Origin: Nemertoderma westbladi
Taxonomy: Eukaryota > Xenacoelomorpha > Nemertodermatida > Nemertodermatidae
Reading direction: 5' to 3'
Length of the DNA: 64,000 bases
Assembly (NCBI GenBank): GCA_032718475.1
Contig: JAUCBJ010002260.1
Location: 22,496 to 86,495 of the forward strand
This document shows positions 39,980 to 51,100 of the stretch, one piece after another (position 1 is the first letter of the stretch; each line of letters opens with the position of its first letter). The notes beneath the pieces are model-generated. The model had not been told where the DNA came from. It was given only the letters and a program-made list of their open reading frames with translations, and made no database searches. The translations under genes and the position numbers were made by a program.

Positions 39980-42204
39980 TGATAAACAACCGCGACCTCT
40001 ATACTAACAGCAGAACTGTTGAACAGACCAATACCCGTTAATATCCTTCTGTCAACCTAATGAGCTCTCGCCTAACCAATAAGACACAAAGACTGCTCTA
40101 CTGTTAAGTAAAGGGGATCAGGAGCGTGCTATTACTAAATTGTAAAGGTTGCTAAATACAAAACCGCTACTTACCGTTAGATGGCGCTAATCTGCCGTCC
40201 GCTAATATATTTTACTAAATTTACACAACTCCTGCAAAATCGCTTGTTCCTTTCTCTACCGATCGCTCGATAGAGAGCTAACTGTTCGAATCTATGAGCC
40301 ACGCGGGAATAACCAAAACAATAAACCCGAGTCGGCTCCCTAAGCTTACTTAAGACGAGTGCGAGAGGCCTTGCACTCAGAGTATTCTTACGCCTAATTC
40401 TATCACTATTAAAACACGCTATTGTCTACGTCTTTCTAATCGCGAATACTGGGGGTTCCCTAACGTAATGTGTGAATGCGAGAATATTTAAATAATCAAA
40501 ATGATACAGTAATTGTTTCTACGTGGATAGTACCACTCTGGGTCTAAACTTGCCTACCGCTGGCTTTAGGCCAGCAAATTACTAGTGTGTTGTGCGTACC
40601 GAATAGTGCGATCTAGCTGATTGCCCGCTAATGCAAATAACCGCTCAGCGTGAATAGTTTACGGTACTCTAATTATTACCTTAGCTACTCTCCGCTATGC
40701 TGCGTACTAATTCTTAATTTTTACTAATCAATTACAGTCACAAATATTTAACAGCGTACTAATTACTAAGAGTTCCAGAATACGTAATTCTAATTTATCA
40801 CGCAACAGGTTTCGCTAGTAATAACCTAAATTGCCGTATTACTTTGACCTAATCAGTAACTAATTGTTGTAACTAAGAAATAGAAATCAATCAAAGAGAA
40901 AAGAGCGCCTACCTAAACATTCACAATCATAGGCACACTTCAGTAACACACCAATCAGCGTCAGCAATCACAGTTCGCAATTATGCAGTTAACTACTGTA
41001 TAGCCCACAATTATGCGACTCACTATTCGTACTCCACACTCAACGTTGTAATACGCGCAGGCCTCTCCCGGATACATCTAGGATTCCTAACTAACCCGAT
41101 TCCTGCCCCCCTAATACTAAATAGAGACAAAACCTGGATCATCAGCCCCCTAGTTACTGTATCGGCGAATGGTCTGCGTGTTACAATGCAAATTGCCCGC
41201 CCGCAACGGTGACCCCCGCCAGCGTTGCCCGTCTTTGAATCCTCCGCTCTCCCTAGTCGCTCAACCCCCCGATGTGCCCACCGCCCACTGGCACCTTAGC
41301 CCTCCATCATGCTAATAGCTACCGTAGCGGCGCATGCAAATCACAAAGTCTGACAGTCTCAGAAATCCCTTAGGATTATTGCGCAGAAAGAAATCACATA
41401 GAACCATTAATCAAAAGGTAGAAATCATAGTTCCAGTTGTAATTAGCAGTAATCGAAGGAATTAATTGAGAAACACAATCAAAAGTAATCGCACTAGCAA
41501 AGCATTTCAAGAAACTAATCAAAATTAGCAAATTGCAGAAAAATACACTAAAATATCCGTCAAAAAATGAATAGAGACAGCTCAGCAAGTACAAAGGTGA
41601 TAGCAGATCATGTGAGGTGTCATGTAACAGATTGATAAGGCTCTACCGGCACACCGCTAATTTATAGGTGATCCGGTTGGGGTGATGCAATAGGGTGACT
41701 CAATCGCTCTCCTATTGGCTCTCCAGTCCGCGCTAGCATTAGACCAACCTGGAAGCAGTTAATCCAATAAGGAGGCCGGATTGTAGCCCTATTGCCTGCC
41801 CAAACCTCAAATTATTACCATATATGGTAATGGTTCACGTCCCTGGCTGCTGAATGGCCAGGACAGCGTCCCTATATCTAGCCCTATTGATGCTAATATC
41901 AGCAAGCAAAAAATCCAGGGTCCGAATAAACTTGCTACCCTGGAACTATCTACATATATCCTAATACAAAACTACGTAGGTAGGGCTACATACTATACAA
42001 AATGGATGGATTCAAATATATGGGTGTTTCGATTTCCCTATCTAAATACCACTGCGTTATTATGCCTTATCTAAAATATTATGCTGCACAACGGACTAAT
42101 ATTACGTACAGTATAACGGACTAATATTGCATACTGCATAACGGACTAATATTGCATACTGCATGATGACTAATAATATGGATACAGCGCCATATACCGT
42201 AACA
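39980..42204 (-). repeat. 3' LTR of the BEL/Pao element (left)
   Basis: About 2.2 kb. On the minus strand it starts tgttacggtatatgg and ends tttatca. It holds a short tandem repeat (aacggactaatattgcatac, three copies, about 42096-42170). The hydrophobic frame inside (41394-41594) exists in both LTRs and is not considered a gene. Confidence 0.9.
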
Positions 42205-42933
42205 CCGCTCCAAGGGAAATCATATAATGTTTCCCTCCAATTGTAGAAGAGTATAAGGTGATGTATACAAAACAAAATAAATTTCTTCCAACTAATCTAA
42301 ATACTTGATACTATAAGTCCTACTATTTACAAATATTGCTATAGATATTGCATAATGAATTACATACAAATTAAATTTACAAAATATTACTTCCTTTATT
42401 TATTTACAAATTGACGGTCTACCTATTGAAATGGAACATGGCTAGGACAATGTCCCCCATTTCCCATCTCAAATTAACGATCAACATTAACAAGATAAAC
42501 TAAATATAAACGTATTTGAGGCTAAATTTTTAACTAAATTGCATTAAAGGCCGATAATCAAACTAAATATAAAATACGTAATAATTTCTTTCATTTTCGG
42601 GCTTTACTTAATTTCTTATAAATTGGTTTGATGATTGCTCAGGTAAGTGATAGGAGTAAGCCAAACCCGCGGGTTTGTCTCCCCAATCACTTCCTTTGCC
42701 TCTTTCAATAAACTTTAGAGCAAATAAAGTCATATACACAAAATCAAATATAGTATAGGTATAAAATAAAATTATTTCCTTTCAATATTTTTGGCCTTCG
42801 AAAATAAAATTCTAAAATATGGATACGACTAGTGTATATGAGTCCAGTCGAATGATTGATCAAAACCTACGATATACATCAGAGCGACGATGATGTATAT
42901 GTCTAGAGTCTGTCGCTCCGTGATATTATAGTC
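42205..42933. other. 3' untranslated internal region of the BEL element
   Basis: Purine-rich on the minus strand next to the LTR (ttggagggaaac, near 42240), likely the polypurine tract. It includes one copy of the CCAAACCCGCGGGTTTG palindrome (42661). No coding sequence. Confidence 0.5.
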
Positions 42934-43295
42934 TCATCGGCTAGCTCCTGGGTCTCTCGGGCTCGCTCCTCTCGTTTGTCCCTTCCCCAGATACACCAGT
43001 CTACCCCCTGTAGACTCTGTTGACGGCGTCCTTGAGGCGTCACTTCCCGGAACCGGCGACGACGTTCCCTGGGCACCGACTATTTCCCGACTGGTGCTCC
43101 TCCCTCGGCCTCGTCCCATTTGCTGTGTCCCTGTGGGCGCCTCCGCCAACTCCTCCTTCTTCAATCGTAGAATAGAACTGCTCGTCCTTGGCTTGACGCT
43201 TGCCAAGGACTCCTCCTTCTGGTACTTGCCGCGAGCTGTGAGCTCCGGCTGTTGTCGCTGTGGGCGCGGCGGTCCTGATCCTCCACTCGTTCAGA
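42934..43295 (-). CDS. Arg/Gly/Ser-rich ORF downstream of BEL pol
   Basis: About 120 codons are open on the minus strand (…GSGPPRPQRQQPE… to SPRDPGASR) without an early ATG, so it would need splicing. The composition is low-complexity and basic (GRGRGRSTSRE), as in nucleic-acid-binding tails. It lies with two other frames between pol and the 3' LTR, where BEL elements sometimes carry an extra ORF. Uncertain. Confidence 0.3.
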
Positions 43296-43352
43296 GGTCA
43301 ATGACCCCAAACGAGTCTCCTTAGGCCGCCAATTGTGCGCTGGGTAATAATT

Positions 43353-43772
43353 CTAGACGTATATATCAGAGCGACGATGATATATAAAGGATTGGACATA
43401 TTCGGGCTTAATAATGCGTTCGTCGAAACTTCCCGAAATAATTTGGAGTAAATATCGTATGAACCGCGGATCGTGGGTATAGTTAGTAGATGGATGGATG
43501 GCGCGAATCTCGTCTGGATACTCAGGCGTGACCTTCCTCTCCTGGTGAAGCGAAGTGAACATGGTCCAGGAACTCGAGTCCCGTGCCGCTTCGCGCCGCG
43601 CCTCTAGGTCTTTATAGGCTCGGTATAGCGAAATGGCCGCTGCCGTCTCTATCAAACTGGGTGTCGAACAGGGTTTAATCTCCGTATATGGATCTAAAGT
43701 CGTAACGGTCGGCGTAATGGGTCTCGGAGGTCGCTTTCCGCTGAAGTCGATACTGATCATCGGGTTGCTCAT
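43353..43772 (-). CDS. Unknown ORF downstream of BEL pol (139 aa)
   Basis: MSNPMISIDFSGKRPPRP... then a helical centre (ETAAAISLYRAYKDLEARRE) and the end FIRYLLQIISGSFDERIIKPEY. Balanced composition suggests real coding history. No transmembrane segment or env-like feature, and no known domain. It may form one spliced gene with the 65-aa frame just upstream (43818-44015). Confidence 0.4.
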   Translation of the reverse strand: MSNPMISIDFSGKRPPRPITPTVTTLDPYTEIKPCSTPSLIETAAAISLYRAYKDLEARREAARDSSSWTMFTSLHQERKVTPEYPDEIRAIHPSTNYTHDPRFIRYLLQIISGSFDERIIKPEYVQSFIYHRRSDIYV

Positions 43773-43817
43773 CGGGTAACCTCCCTCGTTATATCTAAGG
43801 AACTGGTGAGCTTGACA

Positions 43818-44015
43818 TCACGTTAATATCGGTTCTGGATGTTGCTCGTCTAGTCGGTCGGGAATCGTGGGTTTGTATTTCCCATTTAGCTCCATCACCG
43901 ACCGCCCATGGTAGTAAACGTTCGAATCTTTACATCCCGGTCGCGCGAATGGTAACTCCGCCTCCTCTCTGGCAGTAAATCCTCTGCGCGGTTGCGCTCT
44001 AATATCCTTCTCCAT
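43818..44015 (-). CDS. Unknown short ORF downstream of BEL pol (65 aa)
   Basis: MEKDIRAQPRRGFTAREEAEL..., charged, ends HPEPILT. It precedes the 139-aa frame by 45 bases in the same direction. Candidate first exon or small protein; no family recognised. Confidence 0.35.
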   Translation of the reverse strand: MEKDIRAQPRRGFTAREEAELPFARPGCKDSNVYYHGRSVMELNGKYKPTIPDRLDEQHPEPILT

Positions 44016-44775
44016 TATGCCCCGCGTATATACATATATATCCCAATAAGTGTTCCGTTACGTAACCAATTACACTGTGGGTAATCAGTTAGATGTCGCC
44101 GAAGGACAGACCTCCCGAACCCCCCCCCCGCTGCCTTCCAGCAGTTCAGGTTCGACTCTCTAGATCCCGTCTCTTCCTAACTAACTATCCTCTAACCTAT
44201 TCCCATGCATAGCGCAAAAACTTTGGAGATAAACTGGCCGTGACCAACTCACTTTTTGATGCCCAAACTACTCCCATTACTCGTACTAAACTACAGTAGT
44301 TAGAAAGGACCATAGCCACAATACTCGACTATACCAAACCCACAGGTTTGATAATCGAATATCACACATCCTGCAAACTACTGAGTGGGGTCCATGTACG
44401 CCTCTGGTACTACTAACCTTTAGCACCTTAGTTGCACTGTTGGCACCAATCTGTGGAAGTTGCTAAACTCAATTTACACTCCTACGTAATATAGCCGTCA
44501 CCATGGTTTCTAAATGCTATTTTCCAGGCTTCACGACTTTTCAAATTACTGTTATCTATAGACGAATTCTAAAACGCGTCCATACACAGCGTCTGGAATT
44601 GTCTTGGGTTTACTTCTAATTTTAAAATTTTTTAATTTTCCAAAAATTTTTGAAAATAAAATTTTGTTTTGATACCCACCAGACAAAACTCAACGCAAAT
44701 CACCACAACCCCGCTCCTATGCATTTCCTTGTATTTGCATACGAGGAATGCATTCGAAGTGAGTTGCGTCCAACA
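44016..44775. other. Region between BEL pol and the downstream ORFs
   Basis: No gene. Contains a poly-C run (44127-44137) and another copy of the CCAAACCCACAGGTTTG palindrome (44334-44350). Confidence 0.45.
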
Positions 44776-47175
44776 CTAACTCTGTTTTGAGGCAGGAGAC
44801 AAATTATAATCTCCCGTCTCGATACGTGTCTCCTCTAATAACACGATATCTTGGACCGGTCGGTCCAAGGTGTGTAAACCATTAGTTTTACACTTCTTTG
44901 GGTGTGGACACTTGCACCTAATTTTCACAGTGACTGTGCGCACTATGTTTTGCACGTCTGGGTGTGTGTGCAAGATCACTCCCGTCTCCCAATACTTTCT
45001 CTTGACAATCGGTTCGGTTATCAATACGTAATCTCCCCTTTGGAGACTCCGAACCGTTTTGTACCACTTTGTTCTGGTGGATATGGTGGGAAGATAGTAT
45101 TCCCGCCAATATTCCCAGAATGTGTACGCCACAAATTGTGTCACCTTCCAGCTCTTACGACTATATAGGTCGGCACTAACGGGTTCTGATGCCGGCACAA
45201 GAAATGCTGGACTCTGCATTAGCAAATGATTCGGCGTTAATGCAACACCGTCTGGTAACATAGCTATCGGCCTCGAGTTTAGGGTATGCTCGATTTCAAT
45301 GAAAGCTGTGACCAGTTCGTCGTCGGTAAGTTGTTTGTTCACAGGCAATGTCTTAGCAATGGCCTGCTTTACAGAGCGAACTAAACGCTCCCAACTTCCT
45401 CCTCTCCAAGGACTTTCTGGAGTATTAAATCTCCACTCTACTCGTTGCGGCAAAAGTGCTGCAGAAATTTCTTTATTCTGTGCCGCTTTATGAGCCGCGT
45501 TCAACTCGCTATTCCCTCCGACAAAGTTTGTACCCTTATCGGAGTAGAACGCCTTTACTAGTCCTCTCCTGGCCATAAATCTCTTTAAGGCCAGGAGCAG
45601 AGATTTGGTCGACATGTCTGCCACACGCTCGATATGTATGGCTCTACTAGCCATGCATGTCAGTAGCAGACCCCATTGTTTGTGGGTCAGCCGTCCACTC
45701 TTTGCCTCAATCGGACCAAAACAATCCACCCCTGTGTTCGTAAAGGGTGGGTCATATGCCTGCACTCTCGCTTCCGGGAGTTCAGCCATCTCCTGTTCCA
45801 ATACTCTGGCGTTCACTCTCTTGCAAACCAGACAGGCGTCGTACATGGTGCCTACTGCCCTGCTTGGCTGCAATAGAATGAATCGCTGTCTCGCTGCCGA
45901 CAAACAGTGTAACTTTCCCGCGTGATGCAACCTCTTATGTATATCCCATAGAATCGCTCTTTGCAATTCTATTGGGTGACTAGGGATTATCACTGGGAAC
46001 CTAAACTGTGAGTTTATGTCGACAGTCTGGATTCTCGATCTATGACAAATTAAACCCTTATGGATTAATGGACTCCATTTTCTAAGGGGTTTATAGAGAA
46101 CTGGTCGTTGAGCCGATAATAGATAGAATTCTTTAGGGAAGGCACGCATTTGATAATGTTTCAAATGCTTTAATTCCGCTTGATCAATCTCATCCTCTGT
46201 CAGAGGTTGTTTCAATTTCCGAATTCGCTCACTATTGGTGCTCAATGGTTCTCTCAAATGTTTCGAATGTTTTAAACAAAGGTACGAAATGTATCGGCTT
46301 AACCACGCAGTTCTTTTACAAATTGTCAGCCAAGAGGCAGACGAATTTAGTAATTTGTCATAAACACTGCATGACTCTAATGCCAGCGACGGTTGTCCGC
46401 TAACTAATGGAAGTTTCGAATCCAAACCCGCAGGTTTGGAAACCAAAGGATCCATTGTGTCGGTCATTTTCTGTCCGTCACTTACCAATTGTGACTCCGG
46501 TTTAGTCTGTAAGGGTGGTTCTATGTCATAACTTACCCTTCCGGACCTAGTAGTCACGTAAGTCTGTTGGTCTGACAGGTCTCCGGGCCGCTCCAATGAC
46601 TCTTCAGGCCGCTCCAATGACTCTTCAGGCCGCTCCAATGACTTAAGTTTGGCTTTAGACTTTGACTTAGAGACTTTCTCCACTTTGACTTCTGCATCTT
46701 CAGGCATCGGATTGGTCACTATCTTTAGTCGCTCTGGCCAATGCTCCTGTGTCCTCGTTAGAAAATCAGGTCCATGCAACCAAAACTCCTGCGACTCTTC
46801 CTGACAGAATTCCGCCGGCATTGCACCTCTCGAAGTTATGTCGGCCGGGTTCAACACTCCCGGACAATGTCTCCATTGTTCCTTCGTCGAAAAATCAACG
46901 ATCTGAGCGCGTCTGTTGGCCACAAATGTCTTTAGTGCAATATTGTCGGCCGCAATGTATACTAACACCAAGGATGCGTCCGTCCAATAGAATAAGGTCA
47001 ATGTCGTGTCTAACTCCTCAATTATCTGCTTACTTACCTCGACTGAAACTACAGCCGCCTGTAACTCTGCACGAGGGACAGTCATATATTTGACCGGCAT
47101 TGTCTTTGATCTAGAAGTCACAAAGGCCGTCTCAAACTTGTCCTGACTTACCTCTCGGCGAAGGTAGGCTACCAT
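44776..47175 (-). CDS. BEL pol, part 3: RNase H C-terminus and integrase
   Basis: 799 codons in the minus frame that follows the RT part after a one-base shift. It starts inside RNase H (MVAYLRREVSQDKFETAFV) and has PRAELQAA and CPGVLNPADITSRG, both typical of BEL. A roughly 200-aa linker follows, with a threefold ERPEESL repeat. The integrase has an HHCC zinc domain (HKRLHHAGKLHC...CLVCKR, about 408-442) and catalytic D, D, E in VDCFGP (about 480), YSDKGTNF (about 543) and WRGGSWERL (about 591). The C-terminus has TRTKWYKTVRSLQRGDYVLI, matching the DUF5641 end of BEL integrases. All catalytic residues read intact. Confidence 0.9.
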   Translation of the reverse strand: MVAYLRREVSQDKFETAFVTSRSKTMPVKYMTVPRAELQAAVVSVEVSKQIIEELDTTLTLFYWTDASLVLVYIAADNIALKTFVANRRAQIVDFSTKEQWRHCPGVLNPADITSRGAMPAEFCQEESQEFWLHGPDFLTRTQEHWPERLKIVTNPMPEDAEVKVEKVSKSKSKAKLKSLERPEESLERPEESLERPGDLSDQQTYVTTRSGRVSYDIEPPLQTKPESQLVSDGQKMTDTMDPLVSKPAGLDSKLPLVSGQPSLALESCSVYDKLLNSSASWLTICKRTAWLSRYISYLCLKHSKHLREPLSTNSERIRKLKQPLTEDEIDQAELKHLKHYQMRAFPKEFYLLSAQRPVLYKPLRKWSPLIHKGLICHRSRIQTVDINSQFRFPVIIPSHPIELQRAILWDIHKRLHHAGKLHCLSAARQRFILLQPSRAVGTMYDACLVCKRVNARVLEQEMAELPEARVQAYDPPFTNTGVDCFGPIEAKSGRLTHKQWGLLLTCMASRAIHIERVADMSTKSLLLALKRFMARRGLVKAFYSDKGTNFVGGNSELNAAHKAAQNKEISAALLPQRVEWRFNTPESPWRGGSWERLVRSVKQAIAKTLPVNKQLTDDELVTAFIEIEHTLNSRPIAMLPDGVALTPNHLLMQSPAFLVPASEPVSADLYSRKSWKVTQFVAYTFWEYWREYYLPTISTRTKWYKTVRSLQRGDYVLITEPIVKRKYWETGVILHTHPDVQNIVRTVTVKIRCKCPHPKKCKTNGLHTLDRPVQDIVLLEETRIETGDYNLSPASKQS

Positions 47176-48092
47176 ACCAAAGCCGGTGTGGTGTCACTTG
47201 CGTCACTAAATAGGTGGAGTTCGAGATCAGCGGGAAATACCAGCTGATTCGGAAAGTAGGAACGGGGTACATCTATATTTTTCAATAGATGCAACTCGGC
47301 TTCCCACTCCCTCCACTGCTTTGCATGTATAGGAGATATTGGTTCGTCCCACTCTACGTCGGACAACCAAATTTTCCTCATGCACGCTCGTGCCTGTAAT
47401 ATTACCGGACTGATAAAGTTCATCGGGTCAAATAGTCTACTTAATGTCGATAAGCAAATCCTCTTAGTCAAAACTTTGTCTGGGCTACTGGGCTCAAATC
47501 TAACTCTTACCTGGAACTTATCCGTATTCGGATTCCAAGCGAGTCCCAGTACTCGCGCCATGGGGATTGGTTCTACCCCCAATTCTATGTCTCCGCTCCC
47601 GCGATCTTTCACCGGGAACGATTCTAATAGGGCCTCCGAATTCGTAGTGAACTTGGTCAGAGGAAATCCCCCTGTAGCCAAGCACTCTTGCAGGCCGTGA
47701 GCCACTTCTATGGCTTGTTCCGCCGTGTCCTTGGACACCAATCCGTCGTCCATATAGAAGTTTCTCAAGATGGACTCGATTACTTCTACTGGGTACTTAC
47801 CAATCTGGGCTGTTGCCGTTTTCTTTAGAACAAACAGCGTGCCGTTTGGACTATCGCGGGCGCCAAATATCCTAACGTACATCTGGTATGTAACCACTGG
47901 GCCGGATAAGTCTTCATTCTCATACCAGAGAAAGCGAAGGCTATCCTGGTCTGCCTTATAGGCTCTTACCTGGTGGAACATCGCCTCGATGTCACAAGTA
48001 AATGCGAATCGCCGCTGTCTAAAACGCAACAGTATTCCAATCAAATAATTATTCAGGTTGGGACCATCCATCAACTCTGAATTCAGGGACAT
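47169..48092 (-). CDS. BEL pol, part 2: reverse transcriptase
   Basis: 307 codons; homologous sequence begins upstream at about 48135 in this frame (PDKVRVVNDCAAVYRG). Shows DIEAMFHQV, the catalytic FYMDDGLVS (near 47760), the BEL-typical LGLAWNP and STLSRLFDPMNFISP, and the RNase H start FSDASD. It stops at 47169 because the continuation lies one base back (minus-one direction), in the frame of part 3. The MDDG form of the active site is normal for BEL/Pao. Confidence 0.9.
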   Translation of the reverse strand: MSLNSELMDGPNLNNYLIGILLRFRQRRFAFTCDIEAMFHQVRAYKADQDSLRFLWYENEDLSGPVVTYQMYVRIFGARDSPNGTLFVLKKTATAQIGKYPVEVIESILRNFYMDDGLVSKDTAEQAIEVAHGLQECLATGGFPLTKFTTNSEALLESFPVKDRGSGDIELGVEPIPMARVLGLAWNPNTDKFQVRVRFEPSSPDKVLTKRICLSTLSRLFDPMNFISPVILQARACMRKIWLSDVEWDEPISPIHAKQWREWEAELHLLKNIDVPRSYFPNQLVFPADLELHLFSDASDTTPALVW

Positions 48093-48121
48093 ACCTCTAT
48101 AGACTGCTGCGCAGTCGTTGA

Positions 48122-51100
48122 CTACTCGGACTTTGTCTGGCTTGTAGGGTGAGTCACATAGTGGTGTGGAAGGTAATAAGTCTGGTCTGTCACTAAGTCA
48201 GGATCCTCTACCTTCCCAGCAAATCCCTTGGCGAAATAGTTGTTGATCTGGGCGCAATACTTCTCCCTAATGTCTGGATTTCTCAACAACCGAGCCCTTA
48301 CTCCGTTCAATCTTTTCAAGGCTAAGTTGTAGTTGTTCTCCAACTTAGGTGGTTGTCGACGCCACAACATTCCAACTTCAAAATGTCCAGTCGGTAGCAG
48401 ACGTATGGTGTCTTCCATCATCTCCAGCGACCGTTTCTCATCAGTAGACATGGCTAGGTCATATCCACCGGGTTCCATTGCGTCCCTATCCAGCCATTCG
48501 ACGGTTCTGGCTCCTGTCTCGAGGTCCTGGCGTATCAATTCCTTCTGTAGCTCCTCCTCACTGTATTGGAAAATGTCTAGGTCTCGATATTTAGCCACTT
48601 GACCCTCCATTATGTCTGTATAAGTCAAAACGTTAGTCAAATAGGTAGTGTGGGCCGCTGAACCAGACCCACGGGTCTGATAACAGTAGTCCTCCGGTTC
48701 ACTATCTGTCCGGTCGTTATGAAGTGGTTCCGACAACCTAACATTATCGGGAATCAACTCCTCGTCCGACTCGCTAAAGTCACTATAGTGGTCAATACAG
48801 GTTCTCCTAAACTCGTCTATGTCTGGTGGTTCTACTAACGGTGGTTGAGTTATAGGCTGTAATTCGTCATATCTGTCTATTGGCTTGTCGCCACCTGTAA
48901 ACTCATAAGACAAGGGTACTCTTGTGTACCAACCTAGTATAGTCCTATGGGCATGCGGTCCATTGACATGCGGCTCAGCTGGTCTCGTTTCCCATATCTG
49001 GTGTGCGATCAGCTGTTCTGCACCAATCAACATAGAAACATTCCTATAACCTACCTGATGTCTGGGTATCCTGAGCTTGTCAAAATACTCCTGTGCTATG
49101 GGACTCATCGGCGGCACCTTACCTAACTGCCTGCCGAATCCCTTCATAGCTAGACACTTAAATCCGTCCAATGGCAAAGCTTTCCGTTCTTGTCGAGTAT
49201 GCTGGTCTCTCGGAAGTAGGGAGTCTAGTTCCACCGAAATTCTGTGTCCCTTGAGGTCTCCTACCCCGTGCATAGACTTCAACTCTATTTGGATCTCCTC
49301 AGCGTCCTGGAAGCTAGAAACGGCTCTCGCCACTTCCTCGTCGATATAAGATAATGTGGACGCAGTGTCCAACATTACATATATTCGCTTCGATCCCTTA
49401 TCTCCAGTGAGTTTCACCGGAATTACACTAAATATTTCCGACGTTGCCGATGATAAATACGTCCGCGCGCTGGTCGATGAACTATCCGCAGTGAAACCTT
49501 GGCAGGTCACCTCTCTCGCGCTCGACTCGCCATCTTCGTCCGACGAACCTGGTTGGTAACCATCGTCCTGGATGCCGGTGTACGTATTCCTTCTTATCGA
49601 TATGGGTTCTTTGCTCCCCTTCCTTTGAGGATTTCGCTGTAAGTAACGGTCCGTTGGGGTATGGAAATCCGCATGTAGCAACTTGTGATGTAGTCTGCCG
49701 CATTCCATGCATCCGTCCTTGCTGTTCGGGCACTGCCGCCGTACATGACCTGGCGCAAGACATGCCCAACAGGTGTCCAACGTCCGCACTTGAACTCTTC
49801 TCTGTTCCGAATTTAATTCTTTGAACCGTCTGCAACTATCTAACTTATGGTCGTCAGATCTTACCTCCTTTAGTAAACAGTATTGGCAACCTACAAATCC
49901 ATCCGGCAACTCCTGTTGCTTTAACCTAGGTCTATCTAACCGCTCACCTGACCATACTCGCGAGTCTGATCTAAAGGCTGGGGTACTCGAATTATATCTG
50001 TCTACTGAGTTAAATGTCACAGTGGTCCTGTCATCGTCAAAACTTACCATAGACTTACCGGTAACAGGTTTAGACTCTCTCATATTCTCTTCTGAGAAGT
50101 TTGATTTCATCTCTGCTACTTCGTCTGTGGCTATCATGTCATGAATATGTTGAAGTGTCAATACTTTACCTTGGCTCTCCAACTTATTCTCTAATTTGCG
50201 CCATTTCTGTCTGTAACGCATGTTTAGACGTCTTATTACGCTCTTCAAAACTTCGGCGTGATCACCATGATGAGGTAGATTCACCGTCCTCAAGATGTCC
50301 AATGCGTTCGAAATAGCGTTCGCTAAGTTCAACAGCTCTAACGGAGTTGTAATCCTTCCGCCCTTACCCAAGTCTTCTACTATCGACTGCGCCATCTTGG
50401 TTTTATTCCCGTAGATGTCGCTAAGCGTCTTCATCGCTAACTCGAATGCCCGTTCATTGCCGACGAAGTTATCAGCAATGGCTCTAGGTTCTCGATGGAG
50501 CATCTGAAGCAAATAGTTGAACTTCTCGTTGGGAGTAAAGGTGCTGTTGGTTAGCTGCTCGTCGACATAGGTTTTGAAGGTCCTCCAATGCTTATGGTTG
50601 CCCATAAACTTCTGGGGTTGTTGCGTCGGCAGTCCTTGTCTAGCAGCAAACTTACCTATGTCCCTAAGGGTTGCGTCGTTCCGGGTTAACAAATGGTTTA
50701 GTTCCGCAGGGTTGTTAAGTCTGGTCCTTTCCCGGTGGTTCCAACTTACCTGCTCCGCGTCGGTCCTTCTTTCCTTATAGTTTCGAGACTTCTGACGTCT
50801 CATTTCTTCCTCTTCATCGCTTGACTCGGTGTCAGTCCTTAGCGCTCGTGTTGGTTTGCGCGCCGAGGCCCTGACCCAAGCCTCCTGTATAAATTTCTCG
50901 GCCGAATTTTCGAAATTGGGATTATGGATATTCGGGACAGGCGTCCTTACCTGAGGTCTATGTGGTATAGTCTCCTCCGATATGCGTACTCGTTGACTAG
51001 GCTGGACTTTATCTAACTCAGGCCTGCTAGGATTAGAATTACTTCTTACCTGGGCTGCTTCCTTTAACCGTAGGTTGCTAAGCATGTCCGTTATAGGTTG

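Noticed and set aside
41394-41594. Hydrophobic 66-aa frame present in both BEL LTRs (also 55811-56011)
   Set aside because: Identity is explained by the LTRs being copies; no signal of coding beyond that.
48122-48140. Programmed minus-one frameshift site in BEL pol
   Set aside because: No X-XXY-YYZ slippery heptamer is visible at the break; an indel is simpler.
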